Positions 51,024-64,000 of a stretch of 64,000 bases of DNA are shown one piece after another. Every line of letters begins with the position of its first letter. Position 1 is the first letter of the stretch. This DNA comes from Agelas oroides (taxonomy: Eukaryota > Porifera > Demospongiae > Agelasida > Agelasidae). The translations under genes and the position numbers were made by a program. The stretch covers positions 4,837,262 to 4,901,261 of the forward strand of contig OX422198.1 of the NCBI GenBank assembly GCA_949130485.1, in the 5' to 3' direction. The notes under the pieces were generated by a model. The model was not told the origin of the DNA, searched no databases, and worked only from the letters and a program-made list of their open reading frames with translations.

Positions 51024-54000
51024 ATGGAAAGGCAGAAGACACAGGCTGTATTTCTAGTGGACACTTGCTCCCCACCAGCTGAAAACTTGTCTAGGTACTG
51101 CAGATCTCTATGTTTGGTGTGCACTCGAATACTTCTGTTTTTGTCTCAGTTTCCAAATAAAGAGCACCAGGGAAGAGTTCAGTGGAACTACAAGTTTTTC
51201 AACTCACGAAAACCTGAAATATCCGTAAGAACTCAAACTGCTCAGTTCTATGAGAACCGATCGGAACTGCTTCAAAAGTTCTTTGGACAGCTGCAATCTA
51301 GTTTAGAACACACCCATAATCAATCGTCATCTTTGAGTTTGAGCTGGCCTCAACCACCTGTGAAACTGGTGTACAGTGCTCTTGCAGCAGCTGTGCAGGA
51401 CTTCACTTGGGATGCTCCAGAAATTACATCACCCATCAGACGTCCTTCTGCTCTGAGCAAAAGGGCAAAGAGAGGAAGGAAAAGTGACGTAAAGGACAAT
51501 CGTACAACCAAGAATGTTATCTTTATTTGCAGCATGTGCCCTCAAAGCAAAGACGAGCTGTGTCACTTTTTGTATGGCAGTCAGAAGCAGTCAGATGATT
51601 CCATGGTGATGTTACGCAGTGAACTGCTCCCTCCTGCCCTCCTGTTACAGCTGGAGGAGAGGGGCATCACAGTTCACTGGGTGGATACACAGTGTGCATG
51701 TGGCAAGGTACTAAAAATACAGACTAATGGATCATTGCTTATTTGTGTGCGAACATCTCCCCTTACACAACTTGTGCATTGAAAGATACGCCCCATTACC
51801 TCACAGATGGACCTTGACCAGTTCAAAATTCATTGGACATACGTTACAACTGGTGAAGGTCTGGCTGACTTACGTTATACACACATTTTCTTTCAGTGGT
51901 TTCTCAGTTGGCTCCTGCATAAATGAAAAGAGAGTTTTCTGTTACCAACTTTAAATCAAAACTTTTTCTGATGTTTGACTGAATGCTTCAGTTGTCATCA
52001 GGGCGGAAGTGACGAAAGTATGAACGGACGCCCTGCACTATACAGTACGTCATTGGAGGTTAGAGGTCAGTGAAGATTGCTTTGGCCTCCAATGATATGC
52101 ATCCTTAGTAGTGCATGGCTAATAAATATGTTTACTCGGATGACGACTGAACTGTTCAGCCAAAAACGTTACCAAAAAGTTTTCCGATTTGAAGTTGGTA
52201 TAATGGAGAACCTTTGTCCACACTTAATACAGTGATCTTATCAAAAGACATTCTAGACCTCTGTTTCCTTCATTCCAGAATGATGGAGGTCTCTCCCAAA
52301 TGTCCAACGTTCTGAAGACTGCTGGTGGGACACTGATACCCATCAGCACCCTTGTCAATCCCACATGTAGCCAGTTGATCCAGCAAACTGTTGGCGATAT
52401 CTCACCACCTCCCAAGGCCAGGAAAAGTGAGCACCAATCTGAACCAGAAGACCTAAGCTCCTCACCTATGTCCTCCCGTACTCTTGCCCAAGTTGAGCGT
52501 GTTGTTGAGGCTGGTGATGATAGAATGGATGTTGTTCCTCCAGAAATGTGTGTTGATCATGCCAGTGTACAGCAAAGCAACGAGGACAAATCCGTAGGCT
52601 CTTCATCTCAATCAGCACCCAGCAAGAAGAATGCACAACACTCGAAATCCTCCTTCCTGTTGCAAGAACTGCTGTCATCACTCATTTTTCCACCTTCGAC
52701 TCACTTGAGAGAATGTTTGCAACTTCGTGCTGGTAGTAGCAGTTTGAAACAGGCACTGCCCACATCTCTAGCACTCCAGGACCACCTTTTCTGGCTGTGC
52801 ACTAATGGTACAGTGTGTGTGTGTGTAGCCTCATTCCCAGGCCTTCCCATTGTCCAGTTTCTGATCACTTACAGAAATAGGACAGTGAGAAGACCTGGGA
52901 CCTGGGAACATGGCTAGCATGTGTGTGTGTGTGTGTGGGGGGGGAGGGAGGGAAGGAGGGAGAGGGAAAGGAAAGGGTGGTGTATGTGTGAGGTGGGTGT
53001 AATCATGTTTATAAACAAACTCATGTCATGTTTGTACATTACATTTCACATGTTGTACATGTGCTTAAGAGTCAAAGGATGACTTCATGTGCATGTGTAC
53101 ATGGAAATGCTTGTGTTGCTCACTCAGAACTGTACCATATTTCTCACTCTCTCATCCAGCTGGCAAGATCCTATGCATCCTGGACCTCAGTCCTATGCAC
53201 ACCTTCCCTGCCACCCAGGTCACCCATCATACCACCAAACCTAGCAAGGGCAATGATACAATATCACTTCATTGCCCTCCACCGACACACTCTGCACGAG
53301 AGGAAGAGAAGCAATCAAACACAAGCAAATCTGCTGGACACAAGCTCAAGAAGGAACACAGCTTCTCAAGAATGGTACCAGGAAGCTCGGTTTCAAATGC
53401 TGGGGAGGAATCAACAGCCACTTCCGACCGTCAGCAATCAGATGACAGACCCACGTCTGCTAGTGATGAAACCCACTGTACTTCAGGTGGTAGTAGGAAG
53501 GATGCAGATGAGCCGTCTCTGAATGACGTCTCTAGTGTTCCCTACATGGAAACTCTTGGCTTGATAAAACAATCAGATCTTCCCCTAACCTGGCTCAGTT
53601 CTGCAACTGTCTACTCTTGTGTGGGGCTCTATGTTCCCAGAGAGTTTCGATGTAAGCACCTCAGTTTAAGGTCGTCCAACCGTATCACAGCAGCAAGGGC
53701 ACCAGATGGTGGGTGTGGGGTAGACACCTCTTCCAAGGACAAGGGTGAACAACCCCTGACAGACTATAGGGAAAGTGTACTCACAGACGTGTGTCCAATG
53801 ACTCCAAAAGCTTCGCCAACTGATAATCTGAGTCTCTCAACTCCCCCCTCCCACCAGCAAGCCATGCATGTACCCCCACAGATACACCTCTGCAGGTGCC
53901 CCGTCACCCCACCAAATGACACAAAGATAAAATCACCCAAAGGGAAATCACTTTTTTGCCCAGAGTTGAGGAGATCACCTCGCCTGAATGCACAGAAGTT

Positions 54001-57000
54001 CAAAAAGAAGGAGAATACTGGAGAAATAGCACTACATCATGAGCCATCAGATGGTGAACATCAAGTAAAGTGCTACACTCCACCAAGAATGTTTAGCCAT
54101 CTTGCTTCCATATCACCAAAGTATCCGGTGGTCCAGCTGAGAGATATTCTATCCAACAGAACCTGCACACAACCATTGACCACCAACCACCAATTACGCA
54201 GTGATGACTCATATGTTGTTTCCTTTCCTCTCTCTCTCATTCCTAGGGCTCCCACTGGTGATAAAGTACCATGCTCCACCCCCTCTCCTCACGAGCACCT
54301 TCCCAGTGAGAGTCTGGCCCTCTCTGGCCGCTTCCACTCCAGGCAGTATCAAAACCTTTGTCTGTGGCTAGCCAGGAACGGCCTCCTGCTGGTAAGTAAG
54401 TACCCTTGCAGTCACTAGATATATTTGATACAAAAAGAGATAAGCAAATTTTTGTTCTACTGATAGGTCAGAGGTTCTCTAAGGTCAAAGGTCATGCGTG
54501 GGGTTTTCAACCTCTGTATAGTGGTCTCTTAGTAATCTCTATGTGCAAAGGTTACATGTACCTACATATCGAACCGACAGTGACTGTAAATAGACAAGTT
54601 CCATTGTATTGTTTTAGGCTAAAAAACGTATTCTCAGTGGATTGTGCATTATTCTCATCTCAGTTGCTGAACGTCAGCCCTCAGTCTCCAGCACCTGAGG
54701 TCTGCAGCCACCTAGCAGTGCTCCAACCTATCACCTCACTTGTTGCTACCCTCAGCCTAATCAAGCCTCGGTACCACGCCAAGTTGGTAGGGAAGCTCAC
54801 AAACCCACCCTCATTCAACCACCCAAGTGCCACTACAAGCACCAGTAAGAGTAAGAACCGTAGACACAAAGGTGTACAGTCTACTGACGTCAGAGAGGAC
54901 AAGCTCACTGGTACCAAAGCTACAGAGAGAGTCTCGACCCCAGATTTTACGGCTTCAGCAAGCTGTGGGAGAAACACTGGGAAAGTTCATGAGAAAGCAA
55001 AATTACATGGAGAACCAATAGGTGGTGAGGGTGTGGGTGATGACTTTTCTTGCACCAAAACCAACTCAGACTTACAGAGCCATGCTGTTCCTGTCACTGT
55101 ACCAAGAGATGCTAGTCATCTTGAAGGCAACCATGCTAACAGAAGAAAGGAAGAATTCACCACTTGTTATGCAACTGATCCCGAGCTTTATGTGAGCCTT
55201 CGGCTGCTATTCACTCACAACCATACAGATGGTCACCACAGCAGATGTAAGTCTTGGCTCCATGCTTAATGTCAGCAGCTTCATTCCTGTGCCTAATCAG
55301 TAGCTTCATTCCCATGCCTAATGTCAGTAACTTCATTCCCATGCCTAATGTCAGCAGCTTCATTCCCGTATCTAATTGTCAGCAGCTTCATTCCCGTATC
55401 TAATTGTCAGCAGCTTCATTCCCGTACCTAATTGTCAGCAGCTTCATTCCCGTACCTAATTGTCAGTAACTTCATTCCCGTACCTAATTGTCAGCAGCTT
55501 CATTCCCATGCCAAATGTCAGCAGCTTCATTCCCGTATCTAATTGTCAGCAGCTTCATTCCCGTACCTAATGTCAGCAGCTTCATTCCCGTATCTAATTG
55601 TCAGTAACTTCATTCCCGTACCTAATGTCAGTAGCTTCATTCCCATGCTTAATGTCAGCAGCTTCATTCCCATGCCATCTCAATCAATTTGAGATGAAGG
55701 ATTTGTGCACAATTACAATATCCAACACACTTAACTGTGTGCAGTGAGGAAGGGGGGGCTTGTGATCGACCTTACAGTCGTTTATTATTGTGAGGGTGAA
55801 CTAGCTACTTGTACAATCATGTGTGGCCTCGAGAGCCTGGGATAAGGTAGTGTCACGTGGCCACACCCATTGCAGAATGGGGTGTGGCTACATTCATGTC
55901 TGTACTTGACTTCGTACATGTAGTTACATGTGGTTGAATGATTTTCCATGATTCACATGTACTTCCCTGATGCAGCATCCTGTACCTCTAGTCTCCAGCC
56001 AGCTCTGCTACACTCTCTCATGGAAGGGTCTCCCTTCACCCACCTTCCCCTGCTGCCATGGTTTCCCTACTTGCACTCATGTGGAGTCACCCAACAAACC
56101 ATCCTTGAGCTACAACAGTAAGAGCTCTCTTCCTTCATAGTGAGACCCTCAGTACAGTAACACCAACAGTGTATTAACCCACAAAGCATAGCCTCACTCC
56201 CAGGCTCCTCCCCTTCTTCCTGAGTTTCTCAGTTGTATATTATACAAGTCACAAAAAAGTTTGCCAAACGCAAACAAGCACATGTAGGGATGAAATCCTC
56301 AAAAACCAACCAAACAAGACGGGAACGACACCACAATACTTTTACACCATCCCTACATCTTGTGCCATTTTGCCAAAACTGTGTGTTTGTATTTGTTTTT
56401 TAGTTGTGTGTAGAAGAGGGTTGTCTTGTAGATGGAAGGGTGTGGCGTGGGTGTGTTGTGCATAGTGAGTATGTTGTGTTGTTGGTGGTTGCTACTGAGT
56501 GTAGCAGGTATGGTCCAAGTTGTGTGTAGAAGGTGTGGAGTGAGTGAGGAGTGGTGAGTGTGTGTGTTATGTTGGAATGTGCATTATGTTGTTAAGTTTT
56601 ATGCCTGTTTAGCATGATAGATATGGGTTGTCTTGTATACAGGTGGCTGTGAAGTGAGTAGTGGTAATTTTGTAATGCTTTGTGAAGGATGGGTTATTTT
56701 GTGAGATAGTTGAATGGAGTGAAGTACTATGTTTGTTTGTGGTTGGTGTGGGCTAATAAGTACAAATGTAGAGGGTTTTGTGTTGTGTACAGGTGGCAAA
56801 ATGGCACAAGATGTAGGGATGGTGTAAAAGTATTGTGGTGTCGTTCCCGTCTTGTTTGGTTGGTTTTTGAGGATTTCATCCCTACATGTGCTTGTTTGCA
56901 TTTGGCAAACTTTTTTGTGACTTGTTTCTGTTGTTTTTTTTTTGTTGTTGTGTAACCACACCCCAAGTGAAATGACTTGTTATGTAGTTTATTGTTGATG

Positions 57001-57810
57001 TTGATGGATTTCTGGAGGATGTTAGCTGTTTGCACTTATCCACTTGACAATGGAATCATGGGTGTAACTGTTGTCTAATTGGGTATGTGCATGTGTGTGT
57101 GAGTGGTTGTTCTAAGGCACTGTGGTATATACATGACTGTCTACCTGTTCTGTTGTATGACAGGGTTGTAACACTGTATGTTGTGTGTTGTCCAAGGAAC
57201 AGTTTCTATAGCTGGTTATACATTGTGGGCAGGTATGTGTAGGTTGTGTATGGTGGGTGGCAGGTACATAGGTCATAAAGAGGTAAGGCATAACTGTGGT
57301 AAAGGAACCCTTGGAGAGTAAGAGTGTTTTTCCGGGTTCTTCCAGTACTTGTTACGGGACGCTTGCCTTTTGCTTTCTTTTGTTTCGCAGATAGTTCTGC
57401 TTATCCCGCGCCCGTTTCTTGTGGACGTTACGCATACTGCGTTCCTTGTCAAATCCAGCACAAGTACGTCAACTGCTGTATGAAAGTAGCAACATATGCA
57501 ATCGTTTGGGAATCAATCGATCGTCAAGTTCTCTACGGAAGTAGAATAACCGCAGCTGCATGCCAACTTCACGTGCTGTAGCTGTTGAACTTCTGTTGAC
57601 ATAATCGCTATGAATATTCTATTCTAACAAAATGGCGTATAGCAGCAAGCATAAGCGTGGGGTTACCTGAGAATCGCCGATTAATTCGACTTCTTTCTTT
57701 GAGAACGATGAGTGGTGGGTACAATACCCAGTAATTTATGCTGATCTTTCGCGTTTGAATCGTTGTAATAGCTTCAGCCGTTGTCGTGCTATCGTGGTGA
57801 GCAAAAGAAG

Positions 57811-57841
<31 letters not shown>

Positions 57842-60800
57842 CAGAAGATAGACGATTTGCCTTTTTTAGCGACTTGACTGTCAGGTACTTAGCGATGCTT
57901 TCCAGCAAATTTAACGATCCTGTTGCCCATGGAAGCACTCGATAATGTCTGATATGGCTCATGGAGGCCGTTGACTTATCTAACGCGGACATTTCGAGCG
58001 TGTCATTTGTGCACTTTGAATGTGGCCGCCATTTTTTTTCGGGGTCATCCCTACATATGGCGTACTACCGTACGCCATGATGACTGAAAAGCTGGGGAGG
58101 AACTTGGGGACAAGACTAGGATAAGCATGCATCTGCAAACTGTATAGACAGCTTAATGCGGACTGTTACAGTTTATCATGTGTGATTAATCTCATTTGTG
58201 GCATTAGTACATGTATGTACCGTTAAGATCATTCAAGAACAGAGTTTAGTGTTCTAATCACAGATCACATCCAAATGGACGGTAGAACCCTGCTATTTTA
58301 ATAAACCCTTGAAATAAGGACACCTCTCTAATCAGAATGCTTTATGGGTCCCAAACCAGAGGACTTCCACCATACCTCTCATCTCAACATGTGTGGCGTA
58401 CACACCATTCTGTGCAGTGATCTTACTGCAGTATTGTTGTGTGTTCTCACTGTACGTGATGTTCTTCGTGCTCCTGATGTTTCTGACACAGAAATCATCT
58501 GTTCACATACACACCATTACCAATATTTTGTTTTCCAAACGTACACCTAACTCATATAATCACACTTGTTAACCCTCGGCGCGCATGCGCAGCGAGGGTT
58601 ACAGTACTTCGTTTGTCTGTGTGTCTGTCTGTGTGTCTGTCTGTGTGTCTGTGTGTTACAACTAGCTTGGCTTACCAGGCGGCTAAATCTCTGAAGTTTG
58701 AACACAGATAGGCTTTAAACTGAATGAGGATGTGTTTAAATTGAGCCGATTTCGCCAAGAACGTTTCGTTCAAGAGTTATGCTGCAATTCATTTGCCACG
58801 GCGACCGCTAGTCGGCCATATTCTGGTCTGGGAATGAGTTCACACGCCCTGGGCTGGGTGGGGTCTGGACACGAGACTAGTCAACTTTGACCTTCTAACT
58901 TGACAATATTGATTGAAACCGGCTTATAAGTCGGAGCTGTGAGTATCCAGTGGTAGAATCGGACCGTTCAAAATTGCTAGTCCGCTACGATGTATAGCGA
59001 GCAGCGAATGGCAATTAGAAATGGCTTACTTGGTAGTGATAAGCTACTGAGATAAACCAATCCAGCCTAGTTACACGCTATGTACACAATTCAAACCACT
59101 GACTGGCACTGCCCAGGGCTTGCTAGCACGCTTGTTAACTTTGACCCGACTTGACAATGCTGATTATGAGCAATTTATACCATTGAGCTGTTTTGTCACT
59201 GCTCTGTTGACTTCAGAGATAGCCTGTGATTGTCGTTATAATATGCAATGATTTAAGACTATAATAAGCCTGGAATGCATAAATAGAACTTACCATGAAC
59301 AAAATTTGTTAAACCTCATCAGATGCAGAGGAGGTTGGACACACACATGCTCTGATATAACTTGCGCAGTTACGTACATGTACTGCCCTAATTACATTCT
59401 CCATTGCATTCCAGCTTACAATTAGCTGCTGAAATGAACTAGCTCTACATCTATAACCGCTAGCCCCATGTCATCCCCAGCATGAATTGCACCCAGTATC
59501 TGCGCCGAGGGTTCAGCACTTCAGTGCTTTTCATTACTTCAGGATGCATCAGGAATTATCAGAAGATGGTTTCCTCAGGAGAGTTCAGCTCGACACAGCC
59601 CTGAAGGCTCTGTACACCTCCTCTGAGGGTCTCTTCCACACTGCGGAGGGTGATGGGGAGGAGGGTGATCGGGAGGAGGGTGGGGCTGGGAGTGACGCCA
59701 TGGACACAGCAGAGCCATCTGCACATGCTCAGGCTAGGATCAGATAATTATGTCATTGATGTTAGACTTCATTTGCGCCATTTTCTCTCTGTGATAGTTT
59801 CTGCATAGTTTGCACATCATGACTCCACCTTCTTGTGTCACATGATCGTCTCCAGGTCAAAGGTGAAGGTCAAGTCAGCCAGAACACTGGGGAGCACAGT
59901 GATGGTGGGTGATAAGAACACATACAGATATATCCTTCATTATAAGTGAACAGTTCCTTGGGAATATCAGACTGATCTGCGCATCACAAAATGCCATAGC
60001 GGGCTATCTAGAGCTTGTATCCTCTGAGCGAGTTTCGTTTCGAACAAGTGAGGGCACCGTTGTGTATTTTACATTTCACTATGGGCCTCAACGGCTGCCA
60101 GTATGATTATATCGCACAAATTGCTATCCTACGCGCTTCACTAATTATACTAGCTTCCCACCTCCTCTGTATGTGCCATGTACTTTGGATTCCTTTATCT
60201 CTTGCACAAGTGCAAATGATGCTTTGTGAAATGTGCCATGCTGTTCCACACTCATTTACAACTACTACTGGTACATGTAGCTAACTACATGTAACTGTAC
60301 ACCAGGTCAGATCCCATGTCACTGCAACAACCTTACCTAAACTGTATTCATAATCTGACTGGCTGTCTCCCAGGTATTGGTATGGCTGCCAGACCCGAGA
60401 GTGTCACTGAACTCTTTGAATGGTTTGACTCTGGCTATCAGGAGCAAGTCGGACTATCTCATGATGTAAGTTAGCTGAAAGGAACATACATACATAGCAC
60501 AATCATGCATGCTCAAGTTGGTCTATTGCTGTGACTGAATTTTAAGGTATTTATCAGCACATTTGAGCTAATGTCACTTACAATACGTAACACCAAGCCA
60601 ATGTATGTTCATATTACATTCTCATATTGTTTTTCACTTTAGTAAACAAGTAGCAGCTTTTAGTGGCATGCGATACATTTTGGTCGGTTGTAGCCATGAT
60701 TCTTTTAAACAAGAAGACAACTGTACAGATGCTACTACTCCCACTATATAGACAAGACAGCCATCTGACGGTTTTGGTTTGCTTGAGGTAGTTGTCCCCA

Positions 60801-63800
60801 GTCTCTCAGCCAACCCAACACAGCTGATAAGTTCTGATATTAGCCAGAACTTGTCCTGCACAATGGATGACTCTGTATAACACTTTCTTTCAACTAATGT
60901 TGTTTGTTGATTGTTTGTGTCTATATGAATCTCTAGCTTTTTAGAATGTAGTTTCTGTGTAGACTCCATAGAACATGTGACATTTGAATGTGGTTGAATC
61001 ATTTTAGGATGACAGTCTACAAACGTGGGCACACAAAGCCATGGCCAGACTTCATGCAGACTTCATGTTGGTAGCTCCCGAGGAAGATGAGGAACCCATT
61101 GGCCAGAGGCTGTGGAGGGAGCTCAACACAAAGGTTTTACTAAGCAGTGGCCAGTTGCAGGAGAAGTATGAGACACTCTGCTGTGAGGAAGGAGAGGGGA
61201 AGGAGAGAAGAATCAGCGAGTGAGAAATATGAACACACACTAGCTGTCAATTTGTATTAACTTATGTCTGTAGAGATGCTGTGTAGTGCTTGAAAAGGTT
61301 ACATCACGTATAAGTAGTCTCATTTCAGACCCCTCCTTCTCATGAGATCAACGGTCTGGCACACCAGGTCAGATTTCTTGGGCTAGCGCACACTTAGGAA
61401 AGACTAGTGACAATCAACCATTTGTGACACACCCACTCAAAAACTTCAGGATACCCGAGTAGAGATACAAATTTTACTGTTATAAAGGAAGAGCTACATA
61501 ATAATTAATCTCACTATTTTATTGGTCCATACCACATTCTATTAAGAAATTCAACTTAGTTCACCAGATCGTTTCTTGTCAGGAGGCACACATGATCAGG
61601 GTATGAGACCGATTTATACCCATTCTCCCTGTATTGTCTGTTGTGAAATGGCACGACCAATCATGTGATGTCATATGCTCAATTGTTGTGATGTGACTGA
61701 CAGGTACCAGCTGCAAGTGTTTCTCCATTTTGAGGCAATGAGAGTGTGCGATGATATCTCCTTTGATACTAGTGCCATGGCAGACCAGGTATGTGTGTGT
61801 TACACATAACTTGTTGGATATGTGAACAGTTGTAACCTTATTAGCAATCAGTATGCATGTCCATTTTAATTGCTTCCCTCCATTCCCACATCTTCCCTTT
61901 TCCTTTCTCCTTAAATTACCTCCCTCCCTCCCTCCCTCCCTCCCTCCCTCCCGACTCCTAGCTGGTTCGTCTACTTCGCAGGATCTCCCTGCTGACCAAC
62001 CCAGCCATCATGGGACACTGTGTGAAAGAAGTCATCCTGCCCAGGTAAAAACTGAGAGCTTCCTGCCAAATGTACTCATATATTGGTACACTTTTCTGAA
62101 GACCTATATTCTTGCGGAGTTGGACACAGACTCTCAGTGTCCATAGCAGTAGCAGGCTGCATAAGTAGTCACACTACACAGCTAGCCTCATTCCTAGGCC
62201 CACCTAGCTTTCAATCGCTTGTAGTTTACACATGGGGAGAGCCTAGAAATGAGGCTACTACACTGCCACAGAGAGGGAAGTGGTAGGATGTGACTCGCAC
62301 AGAGGAGTGTTTCACTGTGAACATACCACAATGTTGTATTCTTGCATGCCCACCAGCATTGGGCCACCATACTACGGTACGCACAGCCTTGCAGTAGATA
62401 CTGAATAAGTTTCCCCCATTCCACTACTACACCCTCTCAGCTACATTGGTTGCTGTCGTGTTGTGCTCACGGAGGTGTATGAGGGACTGATGCTGCCACT
62501 CCCTCCAGAGCTCTACTGTAGCCCTGCCACTAACCCCACCTTGGACAGCAGTGACAGCGATGAGACACCACTACGGTCACTGCAGGAACCAGCGGCACCA
62601 AAGATGGTGACAGCCAATGTAAAGAGGTATGACTTCTACAGTATTCCTTGGAGGAAAACTTTTGTCAAAAAGAGAAGTCAAATTGCAGCTTCATTTCCTC
62701 CAGCTTGGTTCGCCACACAAGCTTCCAAGCCCAGAAGCAGATTGCTGTGAAGAAACAGAAGAAGACCAGAGTATGTAGCATGTGTGATAGCCTTGTTCCA
62801 CACAAGAGCCTGGGAACGAGGCTACATGTACAGAGACCATCTGTCTTCTCTGGTTCAATTATAATCTTCCATTAAACAAAATGAAAGTGGGCACGACTAG
62901 ATAAGGGACCGACTTTGACCGCTTTTTCCATTTGTATCTCCTAACAGCACCTCAAGAGTGTCGACTCAAAAGTTCCAATAAGGTATGCAAAACGCTTACA
63001 CGATAGCACTCCGTGTTGTCTGTTGGTGTATGCAAACGACATCTAATATTTGGCATCTACAGTGGTAGACAGACTGCATATACATGCACTAGTCTTGTAC
63101 TATAGTATGTAGCCACAGTATCATACACATACCAACTCAGGTAGCAATGTGGGCCTGCATGAAGACACAGAACAGGTCTTTAGGGGTTCATTTGGAAATT
63201 TTTTTCAAGGTGCGGCATAAGCAGAGTGTACTGAACTAAGGGGGGACAAGGAAGTAAGATGGTGCTTTGTAGAAACACCAATATCTAAGGGGTGTGGGGG
63301 CATGCTCCCCAGGAAAAATTTTTAGGTGACATATGAGGTCCCTTTTGACCAGTTTATGTAGGGCAGCTCAGGTTGATGAACATGTGATAGAATCACCTGG
63401 AGAACTGTCTGAAAATGATCTCGAGGAGATTATTTGAGTATGGAACAGAAAAGATTGTCATTAGGAATATTATATATTACCGCTAAAACTATACAGTTTG
63501 GGTATCTCTGACTATAACATACAGGGGACAAACAGCACCGAGTTACAGTTTGTCACTATCTTTACATTCTGCCCAGATTCTCCCCAAGGCTTGCAATGCT
63601 GTCTGAAAGGAACACGAGCCAGTCAGGTATACCTGTACTACCTTAGCCACACTAGCCTCACACTAGACCTTCTCTGTCTTCTCTACAAGTGACACAAGTG
63701 TGGGATTATGTGTGCCATGCTACCTACATAAAGTGTAAGTAGATAGCATATGTACGCAGTACAGCAGAAGGAACATCAGACAAGGCAACTCAAGTTATAA

Positions 63801-64000
63801 CTCTTGCCACACTAAATCTCTCCAGGCTTACATGGAGACATTTTGGCTAAACCAGCTATGAGTGAGCTGTCTACACAAAATAAAGACCAGCATCTAGCTC
63901 TGTGTAAAATATATCCAAGAATCAGCAAAATCTTTCCAGGGATACTGATTGCCATAATTTGGTGGACAGGATTTTGTCAGCAATGGATTAGCGAAAATGA
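51024..64000 (+). CDS. TICRR: Treslin (TopBP1-interacting replication initiation factor), 3' end beyond window
   Basis: Exons: 51024-51707, 52279-52807, 53160-54391, 54664-55246, 55976-56117, 59543-59732, 59856-59904, 60374-60465, 61008-61219, 61704-61788, 61962-62044, 62441-62626, 62704-62770, 62948-62982, 63577-63626, and 63826 onward (open to the edge). Phases agree throughout; about 1460 residues seen (human 1910). Treslin/Sld3 hallmarks: WNYKFFNSR (54-62), FTWDAPEITSP (127-137), CPQSKDELCHFL, GITVHWVDT, LLPWFPYLHSCGV, YQLQVFLHFEAM, SLVRHTSFQAQKQ. Treslin with TopBP1/MTBP loads CDC45 at origins under CDK control; the FSPRL motif in exon 15 is a candidate CDK site. Exon 6 lacks a GT donor and seems to use CAG/GCTAGG (GC-AG). 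Exon 3 is a long, poorly conserved S/T-P-rich insert. Confidence 0.9.
51931..52212. mobile_element. ~280-bp TIR element (copy 2) in TICRR intron 1
   Basis: AGAGTTTTCTGTTACCAACT and AGTTGGTATAATGGAGAACC are related inverted ends, with AAATCAAAACTTTTT and AAAAAGTTTTCCGATTT inside. The preceding phrase TCTCAGTTGGCTCCTG matches the copy at 36877. An internal GTCATTGGAGG/CCTCCAATGA stem is present. Confidence 0.65.
52826..52916. mobile_element. Short foldback, TAGCCTCATTCCCAGGC family
   Basis: TAGCCTCATTCCCAGGCCTT with the inverse CTGGGAACATGGCTA and inner GTCCAGTTTCTGATCACT; 19 bp after TICRR exon 2. Followed by GT repeats to about 52940. Confidence 0.7.
55263..55676. repeat. 27-28-bp minisatellite, ~15 copies, TICRR intron 4
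   Basis: Unit TAATTGTCAGCAGCTTCATT then CCCGTACC. Variants alternate ATG/GTA in the tail. It starts 17 bases past the donor of exon 4. Confidence 0.92.
56244..56925. mobile_element. Long inverted repeat, 132-bp arms, TICRR intron 5
   Basis: The left arm 56244-56375 (ACAAGTCACAAAAAAGTTTG ... CATTTTGCCA) and right arm 56794-56925 are inverted copies with roughly one mismatch in 132 bp. The ~418-bp spacer is GT-rich. High arm identity suggests recent insertion or gene conversion. No coding frame. Confidence 0.9.
57273..58040 (-). pseudogene. Possible relic of a lysine-rich mobile-element ORF, minus strand in TICRR intron 5
   Basis: At 57461-57300 the minus strand reads KERSMRNVHKKRARDKQNYL, RNKRKQKAS, then after a one-base shift SRNKYWKNPEKHSYSPR. 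The KNPEK-type basic repeats recall the N-terminal region of Helitron-like helicase proteins common in sponge genomes (from memory, weak). Upstream on the same strand an ATG frame (57992) reads MSALDKSTASMSHIRHYRVL and runs into an (AGA)n tract at 57806-57842. An AAAATGGCGGC YY1-like motif lies at about 58025. The link between the parts is uncertain. Confidence 0.25.
58612..58660. repeat. GTCTGTCTGTGT microsatellite
   Basis: GTCTGTCTGTGT units, preceded by a CpG-rich palindrome GCGCGCATGCGC at about 58580. TICRR intron 5; the rest of the intron to 59542 holds nothing I can identify. Confidence 0.75.
61918..61952. repeat. (CCCT)n tract at the acceptor of TICRR exon 11
   Basis: CCCTCCCTCCCT, about 32 bases, directly before the CTCCTAG acceptor at 61961. 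Confidence 0.9.
62183..62257. mobile_element. Short foldback, TAGCCTCATTCCTAGGC family
   Basis: TAGCCTCATTCCTAGGCCCA and AGCCTAGAAATGAGGCTA are inverted; TICRR intron 11. Confidence 0.7.
62788..62824. mobile_element. Minimal foldback, TAGCCTTGTTCC family
   Basis: TAGCCTTGTTCCACACAAGAGC followed by CTGGGAACGAGGCTA; 18 bp after TICRR exon 13. The shortest copy in the window. Confidence 0.65.

Overview
The window looks like metazoan nuclear DNA, most likely from a demosponge. Genes are split by short GT-AG introns. The recognisable genes are animal orthologues (maspardin/SPG21, NDUFS4, Treslin/TICRR). Beside them lie an ankyrin-repeat gene, two tandem GPCRs resembling the cAMP-receptor/GPR157 group, and many small non-autonomous DNA elements. 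No prokaryotic operon, rRNA, CRISPR array or phage module is visible. The taxon is inferred from this mixture; no single marker proves it.

Layout. (1) 120-16651, minus: an ankyrin-repeat gene whose eight central exons are each exactly 99 bp, phase 0-0, one repeat per exon. It runs off the left edge. (2) 16652-18398: element-rich spacer with a 409-bp long inverted repeat and a tRNA-like A/B-box head. (3) 18399-24000, plus: two tandem paralogous 7TM receptors. A 51-bp coding minisatellite has expanded in the tail of the first; a decayed transposase-like relic lies between them. (4) 24458-32583, minus: SPG21 (8 exons), head-to-head with NDUFS4 (32745-35647, plus, 4 exons) across only 161 bp. (5) 36255-50572, minus: a PH-domain scaffold with proline-rich and YxxP-type tyrosine motifs and a C-terminal coiled coil. 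Its last intron upstream of the PH second half contains, on the opposite strand, a small four-exon gene of unknown function (48726-49190) with an ETS-like promoter motif. (6) 51024 to the right edge, plus: TICRR (16 exons traced), head-to-head with the scaffold gene, with a canonical E2F-type site 216 bp upstream of its ATG.

The genes do not form a pathway. Their order is a set of divergent pairs (ankyrin/GPCR, SPG21/NDUFS4, scaffold/TICRR), and NDUFS4 and the scaffold gene are tail-to-tail. Introns hold most of the repeats: at least four copies of a ~250-bp TIR element with 7-8 bp target duplications, a ~490-bp TIR family, short foldbacks beginning TAGCCTCGTTCCCAGGC, minisatellites of 27, 37, 39, 62 and 92 bp, and long CT or CA tracts directly before several 3' splice sites.

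Exon boundaries were read by eye from splice consensus, phase continuity and remembered family similarity. No alignment or transcript evidence was available.
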